Shown: positions 22,885-32,568, counted from the stretch's first letter. The stretch: 64,000 bases of DNA from Aedoeadaptatus ivorii (GCF_030815095.1 NZ_JAUSWF010000001.1:1-64000), one strand, 5' to 3'. Notes: generated from the sequence alone by a model not told the origin. Program-made: numbers and translations.

Positions 22885-24321
22885 ATGCAGTATTATTCCA
22901 CCCGAGACCGATCCCAAATCGCAGACGAGAAAGAGGCGATTTTTCGCGGTCCCGCGCCCGACGGCGGGCTCTATGTGCCCGAAACCCTGCCGAAGTTTTC
23001 CTATGCGGATTTTCTTGACGCGCCGTACCCGGCGCTCGCCGCGGCGGTGCTCGCGCAGTTTTTCCCGGCTTTCGATTACGATGCGCTAAGTTCCTGGACG
23101 CAGGCGGCCTATGGCGATTTTCGCACGCCCGGCGTCGTGGGGTTTTGCGATCTCGGCGAATGTACGGTGGCGGAGCTCTTTCACGGGCCCACGGCGGCGT
23201 TTAAAGACTTCGCCCTTCAGATGCTGCCCCGCTTGATGTCCGCCTCGGCAGAGGGGCGCCGGGTGCGCATCCTTACCGCCACCAGCGGCGACACGGGAAA
23301 GGCCGCTTTGGCGGGATTTCAAGACGTGGAAAACACCGATATTTTCGTATTTTATCCGGCGGGCGGGGTAAGCCCCATGCAGATGCGGCAGATGGCGACG
23401 CAGCAAGGGAAGAATGTACACGTCTATGCCGTGCGGGGCAATTTCGACGACGCCCAGCGCACGGTCAAGGAGATCTTCGCCGACGAAGGAATTCGGCGCC
23501 GAGGAGAAGAAGTGGGGATCGCGTTTTCCTCGGCGAATTCCATCAATATCGGCCGATTGGTGCCGCAGATCGTCTACTATATCTACTCGTACCTGGAACT
23601 GGTGCGCCGCGGCACGATCGAGATGGGAGAGAAGGTGGATGTGGCGGTGCCCACGGGAAACTTCGGCAATATTTTGGCGGCCATGTACGCAAAGGAGATG
23701 TCTCTGCCCATCGGAGATTTTATCTGCGCCTCCAATCGAAACAATGTACTTACCGATTTTATTCGCACGGGCGTTTACGATGCGAATCGCCCCTTTTACA
23801 AGACGACTTCGCCGTCGATGGATATTCTGGTGGCGAGCAATATAGAGCGGTATCTGCACCGCATACTCGGTAGGGACTACAAGATCCGCGAGCGGATCGA
23901 CGCCCTGAAAGAGGCGGGGAAATATAGCGTACCCATAGACGCGATTCGCCGCTCTAAGCTGGTCGGCTACTGGTCCGGTGATGCGGAGGCGGAGGCGCGG
24001 ATTCGCGAGGTCTTTGAGAGGGACGGTTATTTGATGGATCCCCATACCGCCGTGGCCTACGACGGGATGAAAAAGCACGGTGCCGCGCGCCACGTGTTGG
24101 TAATGGCGACGGCGAGTCCCTATAAATTCCCCGACACCGTAGCGCGAGCTCTGGGCATCGACGAAGACGACGAGCGCGCGCAACTGGAAAAGATCGAAGC
24201 GCTAAGCGGCGTCCCGATCCCCGCGCCCTTGGCGGCGGTCTTCGACCTGCCCCTGCGCTTTGAAGATACGATCGATGTAGAGGAAATGCGTACAGTCGTA
24301 CAGGAGGGTTTTTATGATTGA
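22885..24321 (+). CDS. thrC: Threonine synthase
   Basis: A 478-residue PLP enzyme making L-threonine from O-phospho-L-homoserine. The Schiff-base lysine lies in FHGPTAAFKDFALQ, followed by the ATSGDTGKAAL substrate/phosphate loop. The long N-terminal extension and length match the class of threonine synthases starting YYSTRD-like. ATG 22885 is preceded by GAGGAGAG (22873-22880); a GTG three bases earlier is possible. It overlaps thrB by 8 bases, so both last steps of threonine synthesis are coupled. Confidence 0.96.
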   Translation: MQYYSTRDRSQIADEKEAIFRGPAPDGGLYVPETLPKFSYADFLDAPYPALAAAVLAQFFPAFDYDALSSWTQAAYGDFRTPGVVGFCDLGECTVAELFHGPTAAFKDFALQMLPRLMSASAEGRRVRILTATSGDTGKAALAGFQDVENTDIFVFYPAGGVSPMQMRQMATQQGKNVHVYAVRGNFDDAQRTVKEIFADEGIRRRGEEVGIAFSSANSINIGRLVPQIVYYIYSYLELVRRGTIEMGEKVDVAVPTGNFGNILAAMYAKEMSLPIGDFICASNRNNVLTDFIRTGVYDANRPFYKTTSPSMDILVASNIERYLHRILGRDYKIRERIDALKEAGKYSVPIDAIRRSKLVGYWSGDAEAEARIREVFERDGYLMDPHTAVAYDGMKKHGAARHVLVMATASPYKFPDTVARALGIDEDDERAQLEKIEALSGVPIPAPLAAVFDLPLRFEDTIDVEEMRTVVQEGFYD

Positions 24322-25174
24322 GGTAAGGGTGCCGGCGACGACGGCAAATATGGGGCCGGGTTTCGACGTGATCGGCATGGCGCTAAATCTACACAATACC
24401 TTTACGTTTTCTATGGACGGCGGCGAAGTGGATCGGGATTCGATGATCTACCGTAGCGCCGAGGTCGTATTTCGACGGGCCAAGCGGCCGATGGACGGCT
24501 TTGTCTATGCGGTAGAAGCCGAGGTGCCCATGGCGCGGGGGCTGGGAAGCAGCGCCACCTGCATCGTGGGCGGTATGGCGGGGGCGAACGCGCTTTTGGG
24601 CTCTCCCTTTTCTCGCGACGAGATCCTCGAGATGGCGTCGGATTTCGAGGGGCATCCGGACAATGTGGCACCGGCGTTGTTGGGCGGCTGTGTCGTAAGC
24701 GCCCCCGGACCGGACGGGGTGTTTTACCGCAAACTGAAGCGGGCGTCGGACTTTACGCCCATCGTCGCCATTCCGGACTTCGATCTGTCGACGGAGAAGG
24801 CGCGGGCGGCGCTCCCCGAGGCGTTGGCCTATGGCGATTGCGTCTATAATATCGGCAATATGGCGTTTTTGGTCTACGGCTTGGAGACCGGAGATTTCGA
24901 GGCGCTCCTACGGGGTGCGGGCGATCGCATCCACCAGCCTTACCGGGGGCCGCTGATTCAAGGCTATGATGCCATGGCGGCGATCGAAGAGACGAAAAAA
25001 GGGAAAATGCTGATCAGCGGTGCCGGTCCGACGCTTCTGTTTTTGACCGCGGCGACCGAGGACGCGGAAGCGATTCAAAGCGCATGGGAGCGCATTGCCG
25101 CTCCCCTCGATGCGCATTGGGAGATCCGCACCCTCGCGGTGGACGATGCCGGCGCCGTCGTTCGGAAGATCTAA
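24314..25174 (+). CDS. thrB: Homoserine kinase
   Basis: A 286-residue GHMP-family kinase phosphorylating homoserine, the substrate supply for thrC. The N-terminal VPATTANMGPGFDVIGMAL and the ATP loop PMARGLGSSATCIVGG are diagnostic. The ATG lies inside the thrC end, and the thrC tail supplies the AGGAGG-like site. The pathway's homoserine dehydrogenase is not in the window; an aspartate kinase is, at the right edge. Confidence 0.96.
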   Translation: MIEVRVPATTANMGPGFDVIGMALNLHNTFTFSMDGGEVDRDSMIYRSAEVVFRRAKRPMDGFVYAVEAEVPMARGLGSSATCIVGGMAGANALLGSPFSRDEILEMASDFEGHPDNVAPALLGGCVVSAPGPDGVFYRKLKRASDFTPIVAIPDFDLSTEKARAALPEALAYGDCVYNIGNMAFLVYGLETGDFEALLRGAGDRIHQPYRGPLIQGYDAMAAIEETKKGKMLISGAGPTLLFLTAATEDAEAIQSAWERIAAPLDAHWEIRTLAVDDAGAVVRKI

Positions 25175-25184
25175 AACGGGCACA

Positions 25185-25212
25185 AAAAAATCGGCCGAAT
25201 AGCCGATTTTTT
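25185..25212. terminator. Bidirectional terminator between thrB and the AlaX-like gene
   Basis: AAAAAATCGGC (25185-25195) pairs with GCCGATTTTTT (25202-25212). The T-run overlaps the stop codon of the converging gene. Confidence 0.88.
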
Positions 25213-26353
25213 ATTGCGCCGATGCCAGTTCGCTTTGGATTCGCATCAAAAATGCCTCCATAATATGCGCCATATCGCGATAGGCGACATTTAATTGGAC
25301 GCGGTACATATTGCCCGTGCCGTCGATGCCGTCTCTTTCTTTTTCCAGATCGTTTAAGATCTTCTTCAGATCCACATGGGTATCCTGACTGCGGATCACG
25401 TGGATCTGAGCCTCGCTGCCGTTGGGAATGCCGTAAATCTGTACGGTGCGGGGTTTTCTTTGGATGGCGCCGGTCAAATTTTTGAAGTTCTTAAAATTGA
25501 TGTTTTCGAGGGTCAGATAGATATAGCCGTAGCCGTTGATGCTCCGGCGGCGGTCCATAAATTCCTGTACCTGCTCCAGTCCGAGGCGGGATTCCAGTTC
25601 CTGTTTTTCCTGCTTTAGGGTGTCGATCTGTCCCTGTAATTTTTTGACCGCCTGCCAAATGCCGGCGGGGGCGTCTTCCTTAAGATATAAGGACAGATTG
25701 TTTTTCAGGTAGCGATGCTTCCGATAGTCCTCGAGCGCTTCCGCGCCGCAGAGGAAATAGAGGCGAATGCCGTCTTCGGTTTTTTCGGCATCGGTGATCG
25801 CAAAGAGCGCCAACTCGCCGGTGGCGCTCGGTGCGGGGGCATAGGAGACTGCGGATTCTACGCCCGAGACCGAGAGCTTTCCGTCTTTTTCTACTACGGG
25901 CAGATTCGATTCGATCAGGTGATTGACCAGGTTTTCCAGCTTTTCCAAGGTCATAAAGCCCACATCTTGGGTATCAACCAGAAGATAGCATTTGTCTTCG
26001 GTTTCGGCGCCCAGCACGTCCGCGTGCAGCAGCGTCGCCGCCGCATCGGCAAAGAGGATGCGTGCCAAATTGTTCTGCATATTCTGCAGTCTGCGGGACC
26101 AATCTATGGACAAAGTTCCCGTCTCGCCGGCGGAGATGTCCTTTATGCGGTATTGAATCCTGCCGTTTTCATCGACGGAGTACGAGATGGGTTTATCGTT
26201 ATAATAGGCGAGATCGCCGCGGGTATAGCCCTCCACCGGGGGTTGAACGATGCTGTCTTCCAGTAAAAAGTGCTCATATCCCTTGCTATGTACCGTCGGG
26301 GGGATGGTGATTTCCATCTTCTTCCGATAGGGATCGGTCATATATAATGCCAT
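25211..26353 (-). CDS. AlaX-like alanyl-tRNA editing homologue lacking its metal ligands
   Basis: A 380-residue protein with the layout of long AlaX proteins: a barrel-like start, a SAD editing region (residues about 85-210) and a DHHA1-like C-terminus. Where AlaX has the zinc motif HxxxH, this one has Asn94 and Arg98 (QNNLAR). Where AlaX has CxxxH before TGE, it has Ser170 and Ala174. The flanking sequence (DWSRR..MQ, ATGELALF, GIRLYFLCGAEALEDYR) still aligns with the family from memory. It should therefore not hydrolyse mischarged tRNA in the known way. A charged helix (about residues 235-255) may be coiled coil. ATG 26353 with GGAGG. Confidence 0.72.
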   Translation of the reverse strand: MALYMTDPYRKKMEITIPPTVHSKGYEHFLLEDSIVQPPVEGYTRGDLAYYNDKPISYSVDENGRIQYRIKDISAGETGTLSIDWSRRLQNMQNNLARILFADAAATLLHADVLGAETEDKCYLLVDTQDVGFMTLEKLENLVNHLIESNLPVVEKDGKLSVSGVESAVSYAPAPSATGELALFAITDAEKTEDGIRLYFLCGAEALEDYRKHRYLKNNLSLYLKEDAPAGIWQAVKKLQGQIDTLKQEKQELESRLGLEQVQEFMDRRRSINGYGYIYLTLENINFKNFKNLTGAIQRKPRTVQIYGIPNGSEAQIHVIRSQDTHVDLKKILNDLEKERDGIDGTGNMYRVQLNVAYRDMAHIMEAFLMRIQSELASAQ

Positions 26354-26416
26354 AGATGCCTCCTTCGCAGTTTTCCTCTATTTTAACACAAATACTCGGT
26401 TTAGGAGAGTGTAGCC

Positions 26417-28786
26417 GTGAAACGACCGTGGTTTCTCCTGTGTTCGGCGTTCGCCGCGGGATGCCTTTTCGCCGATTGCGTCTCGAGCGATCTGTTCTTT
26501 TTAATTTTTCTGTTTGCCGTCGGCGGCGCCGCCTTATGTAGGCGGGGCGGGCTTGTTTTGGGTGCGCTTTTGATGGCGGCGTCGTTTGCGTGGTGTATGC
26601 ACGAGACGGCATCGGTTACAGCGGGGCCGTATCGGTTTGCGGCGCGGGGACGGGTGGTGAAGAGCGAGGCGCATTACTATGATCTTTCGGCGGGGATCGG
26701 CAAGAGGACACGGGTGCTGTCGGAATCCATGCCGCCGGCGGGGACGGAGATGGTCGTGCGGGGACCGGTGCGCTATCCCGAGCGACCAAAAAACCCCGGG
26801 CAGCCGGACGATGTGCGCTACGCCCTCTCCCGCGGCATAATGCGTACGATACGGCCGGTGGCGGAAGAGATGCTTTCTAAAGCGGAAACAGATCCGCCGG
26901 GATCTCTATTGGCGGGGCGCGAATCGCTCGTGCGGCGACTGCGGGGCGTCTTCGATCGGCATTTGCCGCCGCGGGATGCCGATGTGCTTTCTGCCATGGT
27001 GTTGGGTACCCGCGCGGAGGCGAAGAGCACGGACAGTTTGCGAACGCTGGATCTGGTACATATCCTCTCGGTGTCGGGGCTGCATATCGGCGTGTGGATC
27101 CTGCTTTGGGAGAAGGTGCTCCGCCGCCTCACCGCACCCGTCGCCTTTCGCGTACTCTGGATCCATCTGTTTTTGGCGGCCTATCTCTTTCTCGCAGACT
27201 TTCCCGTGGGCGGCATGCGGATTTGGGCGATGGTCCTCTTTCGCGATCTCGCCCGGGCAAAGAATGTGCCGGCGGATCCGATGTATGCGCTCTTTTTCAG
27301 CGCCGGCGTATTTTTGCTGTGCAATCCCTTTTACATATTCCATAGGGGCTTTTTGTTCAGTTTCTTTTCCGTATACGGTCTGTTTTTTCTGTACCCGAAA
27401 CTCCGACCGCTGCTTCCCACCGGCGGCGTCCTACGCGACGGACTCGTCGCCTCTGTCTCGGTAACGGCACTGATCGCACCGCTGTTGCTTGAGACCGCCG
27501 GCGGCATCTCGTGGGCGGGTATTCTCGCCAATGTCGTGGTATTGCCCGCGGCATCGATCGTTTTGATCGGCGGCATACTGTTGCTTGGATTTGCGGCGAT
27601 CGCACCGCCCCTCGCTTTGGGGACGGCATTTTTCCTGCACCTCGTGCTGAGCGCGCTGTTCGGCTTTACCGATGCGATCGCTATGCTTTCCTCGAGCTGG
27701 GTGCTCCCCGCTTTTTCGCTTCCGGAAAGCGCGGCGTATATCGCGGCGATCCATGCGGCGGTGCTCTTTCCGTGGCGCCGGCTTACGCAACGGGCGGGGC
27801 GGGTGCTCATTCTGCAGGCGGTGGGGGTCGCATTTGCGGCACTCAGTACAACCTATATCCTGTCGCCGCCGCTTACGATCACCCAGCTCTACGTCGGCCA
27901 GGGCGACTGCGCCTTTGTGCGTAGCGGGGATTTTTGCGCGCTGATCGACACCGGCGGAAGCGCGGGTGCGAACGATCCGGCGCGGCGCTATGTGCTGCCG
28001 TTTCTTAGAAACCAAGGCGTAGGGCGCCTCGATGCGGTGGTTCTTTCTCACTACGATATGGACCATGCACAAGGCATATTCTCTATAAAAGATGCGGTGC
28101 CGATCGATGCCGTATATGGGCCGGCAGCGGATGGAAACGACGCGTTGTTTCGAGAAATCGAGCGCGTAGCGGGTCGCGTGCACACGGCGCCGGGTATGTA
28201 TAAAGCGGGGCAGGGTCGAATTCTGCTCTACCCGTCGGTGGGGCGGGGCGATAACGCCGCATCCATGGTGGCGGAGGTATTTTACGGCGAGAATGCCGCG
28301 CTTTTTATGGGCGATCTTCCCCAAAGAGAAGAGGAGATTCTGTTTCAAAGGCCCGGCAAGCGCGGGATCGTAAAGCTCGGCCACCACGGTTCCCGCACAT
28401 CGACCGGGGAAGCGTTTCTGATAAACACTCGGCCCGATTTGGCATTGATCTCGGCGGGAAAAGACAATCCTTACGGCCATCCCCACGAAGAAGTGTTGGA
28501 ACGCCTGAAAGAGCATAGAATTCCCTATAAAAAGACCGAGGACGGGGCGGTGCGCATGGATTTTTACGGCGATAGCATCGCGGTCGATGCCTTTCGCACG
28601 ACGCGGATTTCTATGGCGCGCGGTATGATTTTTTTCCTCTTCATGGTACTCTGTATAGGCATCGTCCGAATGGGCGCCGAATATTGTAAGAAAAGAGAAG
28701 AGATATGGACACAATGGACTATAAGGGGGCCTATCTCCTCCACGGGCCGGAAAAATACGGTATGGAGGAGCGGCGCCGAAAAATAG
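26417..28786 (+). CDS. comEC: ComEC/Rec2 DNA uptake channel protein
   Basis: A 789-residue membrane protein that passes single-stranded DNA into the cell in natural competence. N-terminal hydrophobic helices precede the competence domain (around VLGTRAEAKSTDSLRTLDLVHILSVSGLHIGVW), and a C-terminal metallo-beta-lactamase-like domain has SHYDMDHAQG and GHHGSRTS. All three parts are intact. GTG 26417 with AGGAGAG upstream. The last 82 bases overlap holA. No comEA or comEB is visible upstream, so whether the cell is competent is unknown. Confidence 0.93.
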   Translation: MKRPWFLLCSAFAAGCLFADCVSSDLFFLIFLFAVGGAALCRRGGLVLGALLMAASFAWCMHETASVTAGPYRFAARGRVVKSEAHYYDLSAGIGKRTRVLSESMPPAGTEMVVRGPVRYPERPKNPGQPDDVRYALSRGIMRTIRPVAEEMLSKAETDPPGSLLAGRESLVRRLRGVFDRHLPPRDADVLSAMVLGTRAEAKSTDSLRTLDLVHILSVSGLHIGVWILLWEKVLRRLTAPVAFRVLWIHLFLAAYLFLADFPVGGMRIWAMVLFRDLARAKNVPADPMYALFFSAGVFLLCNPFYIFHRGFLFSFFSVYGLFFLYPKLRPLLPTGGVLRDGLVASVSVTALIAPLLLETAGGISWAGILANVVVLPAASIVLIGGILLLGFAAIAPPLALGTAFFLHLVLSALFGFTDAIAMLSSSWVLPAFSLPESAAYIAAIHAAVLFPWRRLTQRAGRVLILQAVGVAFAALSTTYILSPPLTITQLYVGQGDCAFVRSGDFCALIDTGGSAGANDPARRYVLPFLRNQGVGRLDAVVLSHYDMDHAQGIFSIKDAVPIDAVYGPAADGNDALFREIERVAGRVHTAPGMYKAGQGRILLYPSVGRGDNAASMVAEVFYGENAALFMGDLPQREEEILFQRPGKRGIVKLGHHGSRTSTGEAFLINTRPDLALISAGKDNPYGHPHEEVLERLKEHRIPYKKTEDGAVRMDFYGDSIAVDAFRTTRISMARGMIFFLFMVLCIGIVRMGAEYCKKREEIWTQWTIRGPISSTGRKNTVWRSGAEK

Positions 28787-29685
28787 AAGAAAAATATATC
28801 GACGCGGCCATGCGGGATTTGAACTACGACGTGGCGGCCCCCGTCGCAGAGGAGATTATCGCTAAGGCGAACACCCTGCCTTTTATGAGCGAAAAGCGCA
28901 TGGTGGTGGTAAAAGATAGCGGCGTGCTCGCCGGGGCACCGGACATCGACGCGTTTTTGGAGGCGGTCTTCGAGATTCCCGATTCTACGATCCTCCTCCT
29001 CTTAGAGGGGGAGGCGGCGATTCGAAAGAATCAAAAGCTCTACACCCGCTTCAAAAAACGCGACCGCCTAATCGCCATGGAGCGGCCGAAGGGCCGGCAA
29101 CTCAGAAACTATATCGCTTCGTACTTGGCCGGCTACGGCCGAAAAATTCGCCCGGAGGTTATGGAGCGTTTTATCCGCCAGTCGGGTTACGAAGAGCGTC
29201 GTTACGAGGGCGATTTGCGAGAATTGGTCAATACCTTGGATCAGATTGTCAGCATTTCCGGCAAAGAGGTGACGGCGGAAGCCGTAGACAGCTTTATGGT
29301 GCCCTTTTCGGTCGAGACCATATTCGATCTATTGGATGCCGTCGCCAAAAAGGATGCCCCGCGTATGCTCCGCCTACTCGACGAATTCGAGGCGAAAGAA
29401 GAGCCGGCGCCCCGCATCCTCTATATGATCGCGCGGCAGACGGGCAATTTTTTGTTCTATAAGTATATGCGCGCCACCGGTCTGAACGATGTGGAAGTGT
29501 TTCGCTATATGGGCGTAAAGCCCTATGAGGGAAAAAAGATCGCCGCCAACAGCCGCGGCCTTTCCGAAGCACAGCTCAAGCGACATTATGCGCTGATTCT
29601 CTCGGCGGAGCGGAAGATGAAGACCTCTTCGGGATCCGATCGCGCGGTGATGGAAGGTTTGCTCTTGGATATGCTTCGAGTATAG
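28705..29685 (+). CDS. holA: DNA polymerase III subunit delta
   Basis: A 326-residue clamp-loader subunit that opens the sliding clamp. The N-terminal YLLHGPEKYGMEERRRKIEE corresponds to the start of known delta subunits, so translation must begin inside the comEC end; ATG 28705 or ATG 28714 are both possible. The comEC-holA-rpsT arrangement is the one known from B. subtilis (comEC-yqeN-rpsT). Followed directly by a terminator shared in position with rpsT. Confidence 0.93.
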   Translation: MDTMDYKGAYLLHGPEKYGMEERRRKIEEKYIDAAMRDLNYDVAAPVAEEIIAKANTLPFMSEKRMVVVKDSGVLAGAPDIDAFLEAVFEIPDSTILLLLEGEAAIRKNQKLYTRFKKRDRLIAMERPKGRQLRNYIASYLAGYGRKIRPEVMERFIRQSGYEERRYEGDLRELVNTLDQIVSISGKEVTAEAVDSFMVPFSVETIFDLLDAVAKKDAPRMLRLLDEFEAKEEPAPRILYMIARQTGNFLFYKYMRATGLNDVEVFRYMGVKPYEGKKIAANSRGLSEAQLKRHYALILSAERKMKTSSGSDRAVMEGLLLDMLRV

Positions 29686-29698
29686 AGGCATAAAAAAA

Positions 29699-29729
29699 AC
29701 CCGATCCGTCGCGGATCGGGTCATTTTTT
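29699..29729 (+). terminator. Terminator after holA
   Basis: ACCCGATCC (29699-29707) pairs with GGATCGGGT (29713-29721), followed by CA and six T. The A-run on the other side lets it also serve rpsT on the minus strand. Confidence 0.88.
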
Positions 29730-29991
29730 AGTTGGCCATACCGAGTTTTTTGGACAGGCGGCTCATTTTGCGCGCCGCTGCGTTCTTATGGATAATGTTC
29801 TTAGAAGCGGCCTTCTTCATCTTCTTGTCGACAGTGCGGAGGAGTTCTCTCGCTTCGTCGACATTGCCGTTTTCAAGAGCATCTTCAAACTTGCGGATGG
29901 AAGTCTTGATACCGGTTTTAATGGTTTTGTTGCGCAAGGTTTGCTTTTTCGTAACGTCAATTCGCTTAATCGCGGACTTGATATTTGCCAT
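29728..29991 (-). CDS. rpsT: 30S ribosomal protein S20
   Basis: An 87-residue, Lys/Arg/Ala-rich helical protein that binds 16S rRNA. The start MANIKSAIKRIDVTKKQTLRNK and the tail HKNAAARKMSRLSKKL are typical of S20. ATG 29991 is preceded by GGAGGTG. Transcribed alone in the direction opposite to comEC-holA and lepB. Confidence 0.97.
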   Translation of the reverse strand: MANIKSAIKRIDVTKKQTLRNKTIKTGIKTSIRKFEDALENGNVDEARELLRTVDKKMKKAASKNIIHKNAAARKMSRLSKKLGMAN

Positions 29992-30039
29992 GGTTCACCT
30001 CCGACTGTGAAATTATCCCTACGGACCTTAACTTGTAGA

Positions 30040-30068
30040 ATTTTATCACAGCCCCTTTGAATTTGCAA
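30040..30068 (-). promoter_or_regulatory. Promoter of rpsT
   Basis: On the minus strand TTGCAA (30068-30063) and TAAAAT (30045-30040) are 17 bases apart, with an extended -10 TG. A similar TGATAAAAT (30124-30132) on the plus strand is the likely -10 for lepB. Confidence 0.65.
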
Positions 30069-30162
30069 GAACACAGTGGCTTTCGCGAGATTTTTGCTGC
30101 ATCTGTGGGAAATCGGGATTTTATGATAAAATGAATAGTCAGATTAAGAAAGGGGAAATGGT

Positions 30163-30717
30163 TTGAAACGTGAAGAAAAGTCGCAGTCGTTCGCCATGGA
30201 AGCGATAAAACTGGTCGTAACCGCCATTGTATTGGCCTTACTCATTCGTACATTTATCTTTAATACCACCATGGTGATCGGCCAGAGCATGGAGCCGACA
30301 TTGCACCAAAACGAGCGGTTGATATGTTTGGTATTCCCGAACTACTACTCCGACCCCGCCCGGGGCGAAGTGGTGATTATCGACGCGCCGGACGGCTCCG
30401 GCAAGGAATACGTAAAGCGCGTAATCGGCTTGCCCGGGGACACGGTCTCGATCGAAGGCGGAAAAGTCCTCGTCAACGGCGTGGCCCTCAAAGAGCCGTA
30501 TATCCATCCCGGTATCGAGACGGAGATCTATCGGGAGAGCAGCTGGCGTTTGGGAGAAGGGGAATTTTTCGTCTTGGGAGACAATCGACAACCGGGCATG
30601 TCCGTCGATAGCCGCTATTTCGGACCGGTTCAGAAAGAACATATCCGTTCGCGCGCTGCGCTCCGCTACTACCCCTTTCAGAAATTTGCGTTATTTCGCT
30701 CCGGTGGAACGGAATAA
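30163..30717 (+). CDS. lepB: Signal peptidase I
   Basis: A 184-residue membrane protease that removes signal peptides of exported proteins. One N-terminal transmembrane helix (about residues 14-32) is followed by the nucleophile serine in GQSMEPTL and the catalytic lysine in KEYVKRVIGLPGD, then GDNR. The start is TTG 30163 with AGGGGAAA upstream. It is followed after 9 bases by lepA, as lep genes often are in bacteria. Confidence 0.95.
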   Translation: MKREEKSQSFAMEAIKLVVTAIVLALLIRTFIFNTTMVIGQSMEPTLHQNERLICLVFPNYYSDPARGEVVIIDAPDGSGKEYVKRVIGLPGDTVSIEGGKVLVNGVALKEPYIHPGIETEIYRESSWRLGEGEFFVLGDNRQPGMSVDSRYFGPVQKEHIRSRAALRYYPFQKFALFRSGGTE

Positions 30718-30726
30718 GGAGGATCG

Positions 30727-32538
30727 ATGACAGACAGACAGACATTTATTCGAAACTTTTCTATTATCGCGCATATCGACCACGGAAAGAGCACCTTGGC
30801 GGATCGCTTGATCGAAAAGACGGGGATGCTCACCGAACGGGAGATGGACACCCAGGTGCTGGATTCCATGGCGCTGGAACGAGAGCGGGGCATTACCATT
30901 AAACTCAAGGCGGTGCGCCTGATTCACCAAAGCGCCGACGGCGACGAGTATATCTTCAATTTGATCGATACGCCCGGCCACGTCGACTTTAACTACGAAG
31001 TCTCGCGTTCCCTTGCGGCGTGTGAAGGGGCATTGTTGGTGGTCGACTCTACCCAGGGCGTGGAGGCGCAAACCCTCGCCAATGTGTACTTAGCCTTGGA
31101 TCAGGATCTCGAGTTGGTGCCGGTCATCAACAAGATCGACCTGCCCTCGGCCCGCACCGACGAAGTGAAACAAGAAATCGAAGACATTATCGGGCTCGAC
31201 GCCGAAGAAGCGCCCCTGATCAGCGCCAAAAAAGGCATCGGCATCGACGAAGTTCTAGACGCCATTATCCGCGAAGTGCCTGCCCCCACCGGCGATGCGA
31301 AGGCGCCGCTTAAGGCCTTGATCTTCGATTCCTTCTACGACGCCTACCGGGGCGTGGTCTGCTATGTGCGCATCTTCGACGGCACCGTAAAGGCCGGCGA
31401 TGCGATCAAGATGTGGGCGACCCAAAAGGAATTCGAGGTCGTGGAGGTCGGCGTAAATGCCAACGGCCACATTCCGCTGGAGAAGCTCTCGGCCGGGGAC
31501 GTCGGCTATATCACCGCGAGCATTAAAAATGTAAAAGAGGCGCGGGTCGGCGATACCATTTTCGACCCCGCCAACCCGCCGGCGGAAGCGCTGCCCGGCT
31601 ACAAAAAAGTGGTGCCCATGGTGTATTCGGGAATCTACCCCGCGGAAGGGGAGTCCTATACCGACGTGCGCGACGCCCTGGAAAAACTCCAGGTCAACGA
31701 CGCAGCGCTGGTATTCGACGCGGAGACTTCCGTCGCCTTGGGCTTCGGGTTCCGCTGCGGGTTCTTGGGGCTCTTGCATATGGAGATTATTCAGGAGCGC
31801 CTGGAGCGCGAATTCGACCTGGACATCATCACCACGGCGCCGTCGGTTATCTACCGCGTCTATACCGTAGAGGGAGAGATGCTCGAGATCCAAAATCCGT
31901 CGAATCTGCCGGATCCTACCGAGATCGAATATATGGAAGAACCCTTTGTGCGGGCGGAGATTATGTCGCCCACCGACTATGTAGGCACAATTATGGAGCT
32001 CTGCCAGGATCGACGGGGGCGCTATATCAGCATGGATTATCTGGAGGAAACGCGGGTAACTATCACCTACGAACTTCCTTTGAACGAAGTCATCTACGAT
32101 TTCTTCGACGCGCTGAAGAGCCGAACCCGGGGCTATGCTTCCTACGACTACGAGCTGATCGGCTACGAACAGGGCGATTTGGTCAAGATGGACATCCTGA
32201 TCAATGGCGAATTGGTCGATGCCTTTTCTTTGATCGTGCACCGGGAGAAGGCGTACGAGCGCGGCAGAAAAATCTGCGAGCGCCTCACCGGCGTCATTCC
32301 CCGGCATCAATTCGCCGTGCCGATTCAAGCGGCCATCGGCTCCAAGATCATCGCCAGAGAGACCATTCGCGCCGTGCGCAAGGACGTCCTGGCGAAGTGC
32401 TACGGGGGAGACATTTCCCGAAAGCGCAAACTGTTGGAAAAGCAAAAGGAAGGAAAAAAGAGAATGCGCTCTATCGGAAACGTAGAAGTGCCTCAGGAAG
32501 CCTTCCTCGCGGTATTGAAATACGACGAAGACCAATAA
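30727..32538 (+). CDS. lepA: Elongation factor 4 (LepA)
   Basis: A 603-residue ribosome-associated GTPase that back-translocates or remodels stalled ribosomes. The G motifs AHIDHGKST, DTPGHVDF and NKIDLPSA are intact, and the C-terminal LepA-specific domain ends in GNVEVPQEAF as in the family. ATG 30727 with AAGGAGGA. Full length. Confidence 0.98.
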   Translation: MTDRQTFIRNFSIIAHIDHGKSTLADRLIEKTGMLTEREMDTQVLDSMALERERGITIKLKAVRLIHQSADGDEYIFNLIDTPGHVDFNYEVSRSLAACEGALLVVDSTQGVEAQTLANVYLALDQDLELVPVINKIDLPSARTDEVKQEIEDIIGLDAEEAPLISAKKGIGIDEVLDAIIREVPAPTGDAKAPLKALIFDSFYDAYRGVVCYVRIFDGTVKAGDAIKMWATQKEFEVVEVGVNANGHIPLEKLSAGDVGYITASIKNVKEARVGDTIFDPANPPAEALPGYKKVVPMVYSGIYPAEGESYTDVRDALEKLQVNDAALVFDAETSVALGFGFRCGFLGLLHMEIIQERLEREFDLDIITTAPSVIYRVYTVEGEMLEIQNPSNLPDPTEIEYMEEPFVRAEIMSPTDYVGTIMELCQDRRGRYISMDYLEETRVTITYELPLNEVIYDFFDALKSRTRGYASYDYELIGYEQGDLVKMDILINGELVDAFSLIVHREKAYERGRKICERLTGVIPRHQFAVPIQAAIGSKIIARETIRAVRKDVLAKCYGGDISRKRKLLEKQKEGKKRMRSIGNVEVPQEAFLAVLKYDEDQ

Positions 32539-32542
32539 GACG

Positions 32543-32568
32543 AGCGGATCCTCAGGGTCCGCTTTTTT
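32543..32568 (+). terminator. Hairpin with T-run between lepA and hemW
   Basis: AGCGGATCC pairs with GGGTCCGCT around a short loop, followed by TTTTTT. hemW starts 17 bases later with no clear promoter, so read-through is probably needed. Confidence 0.65.
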
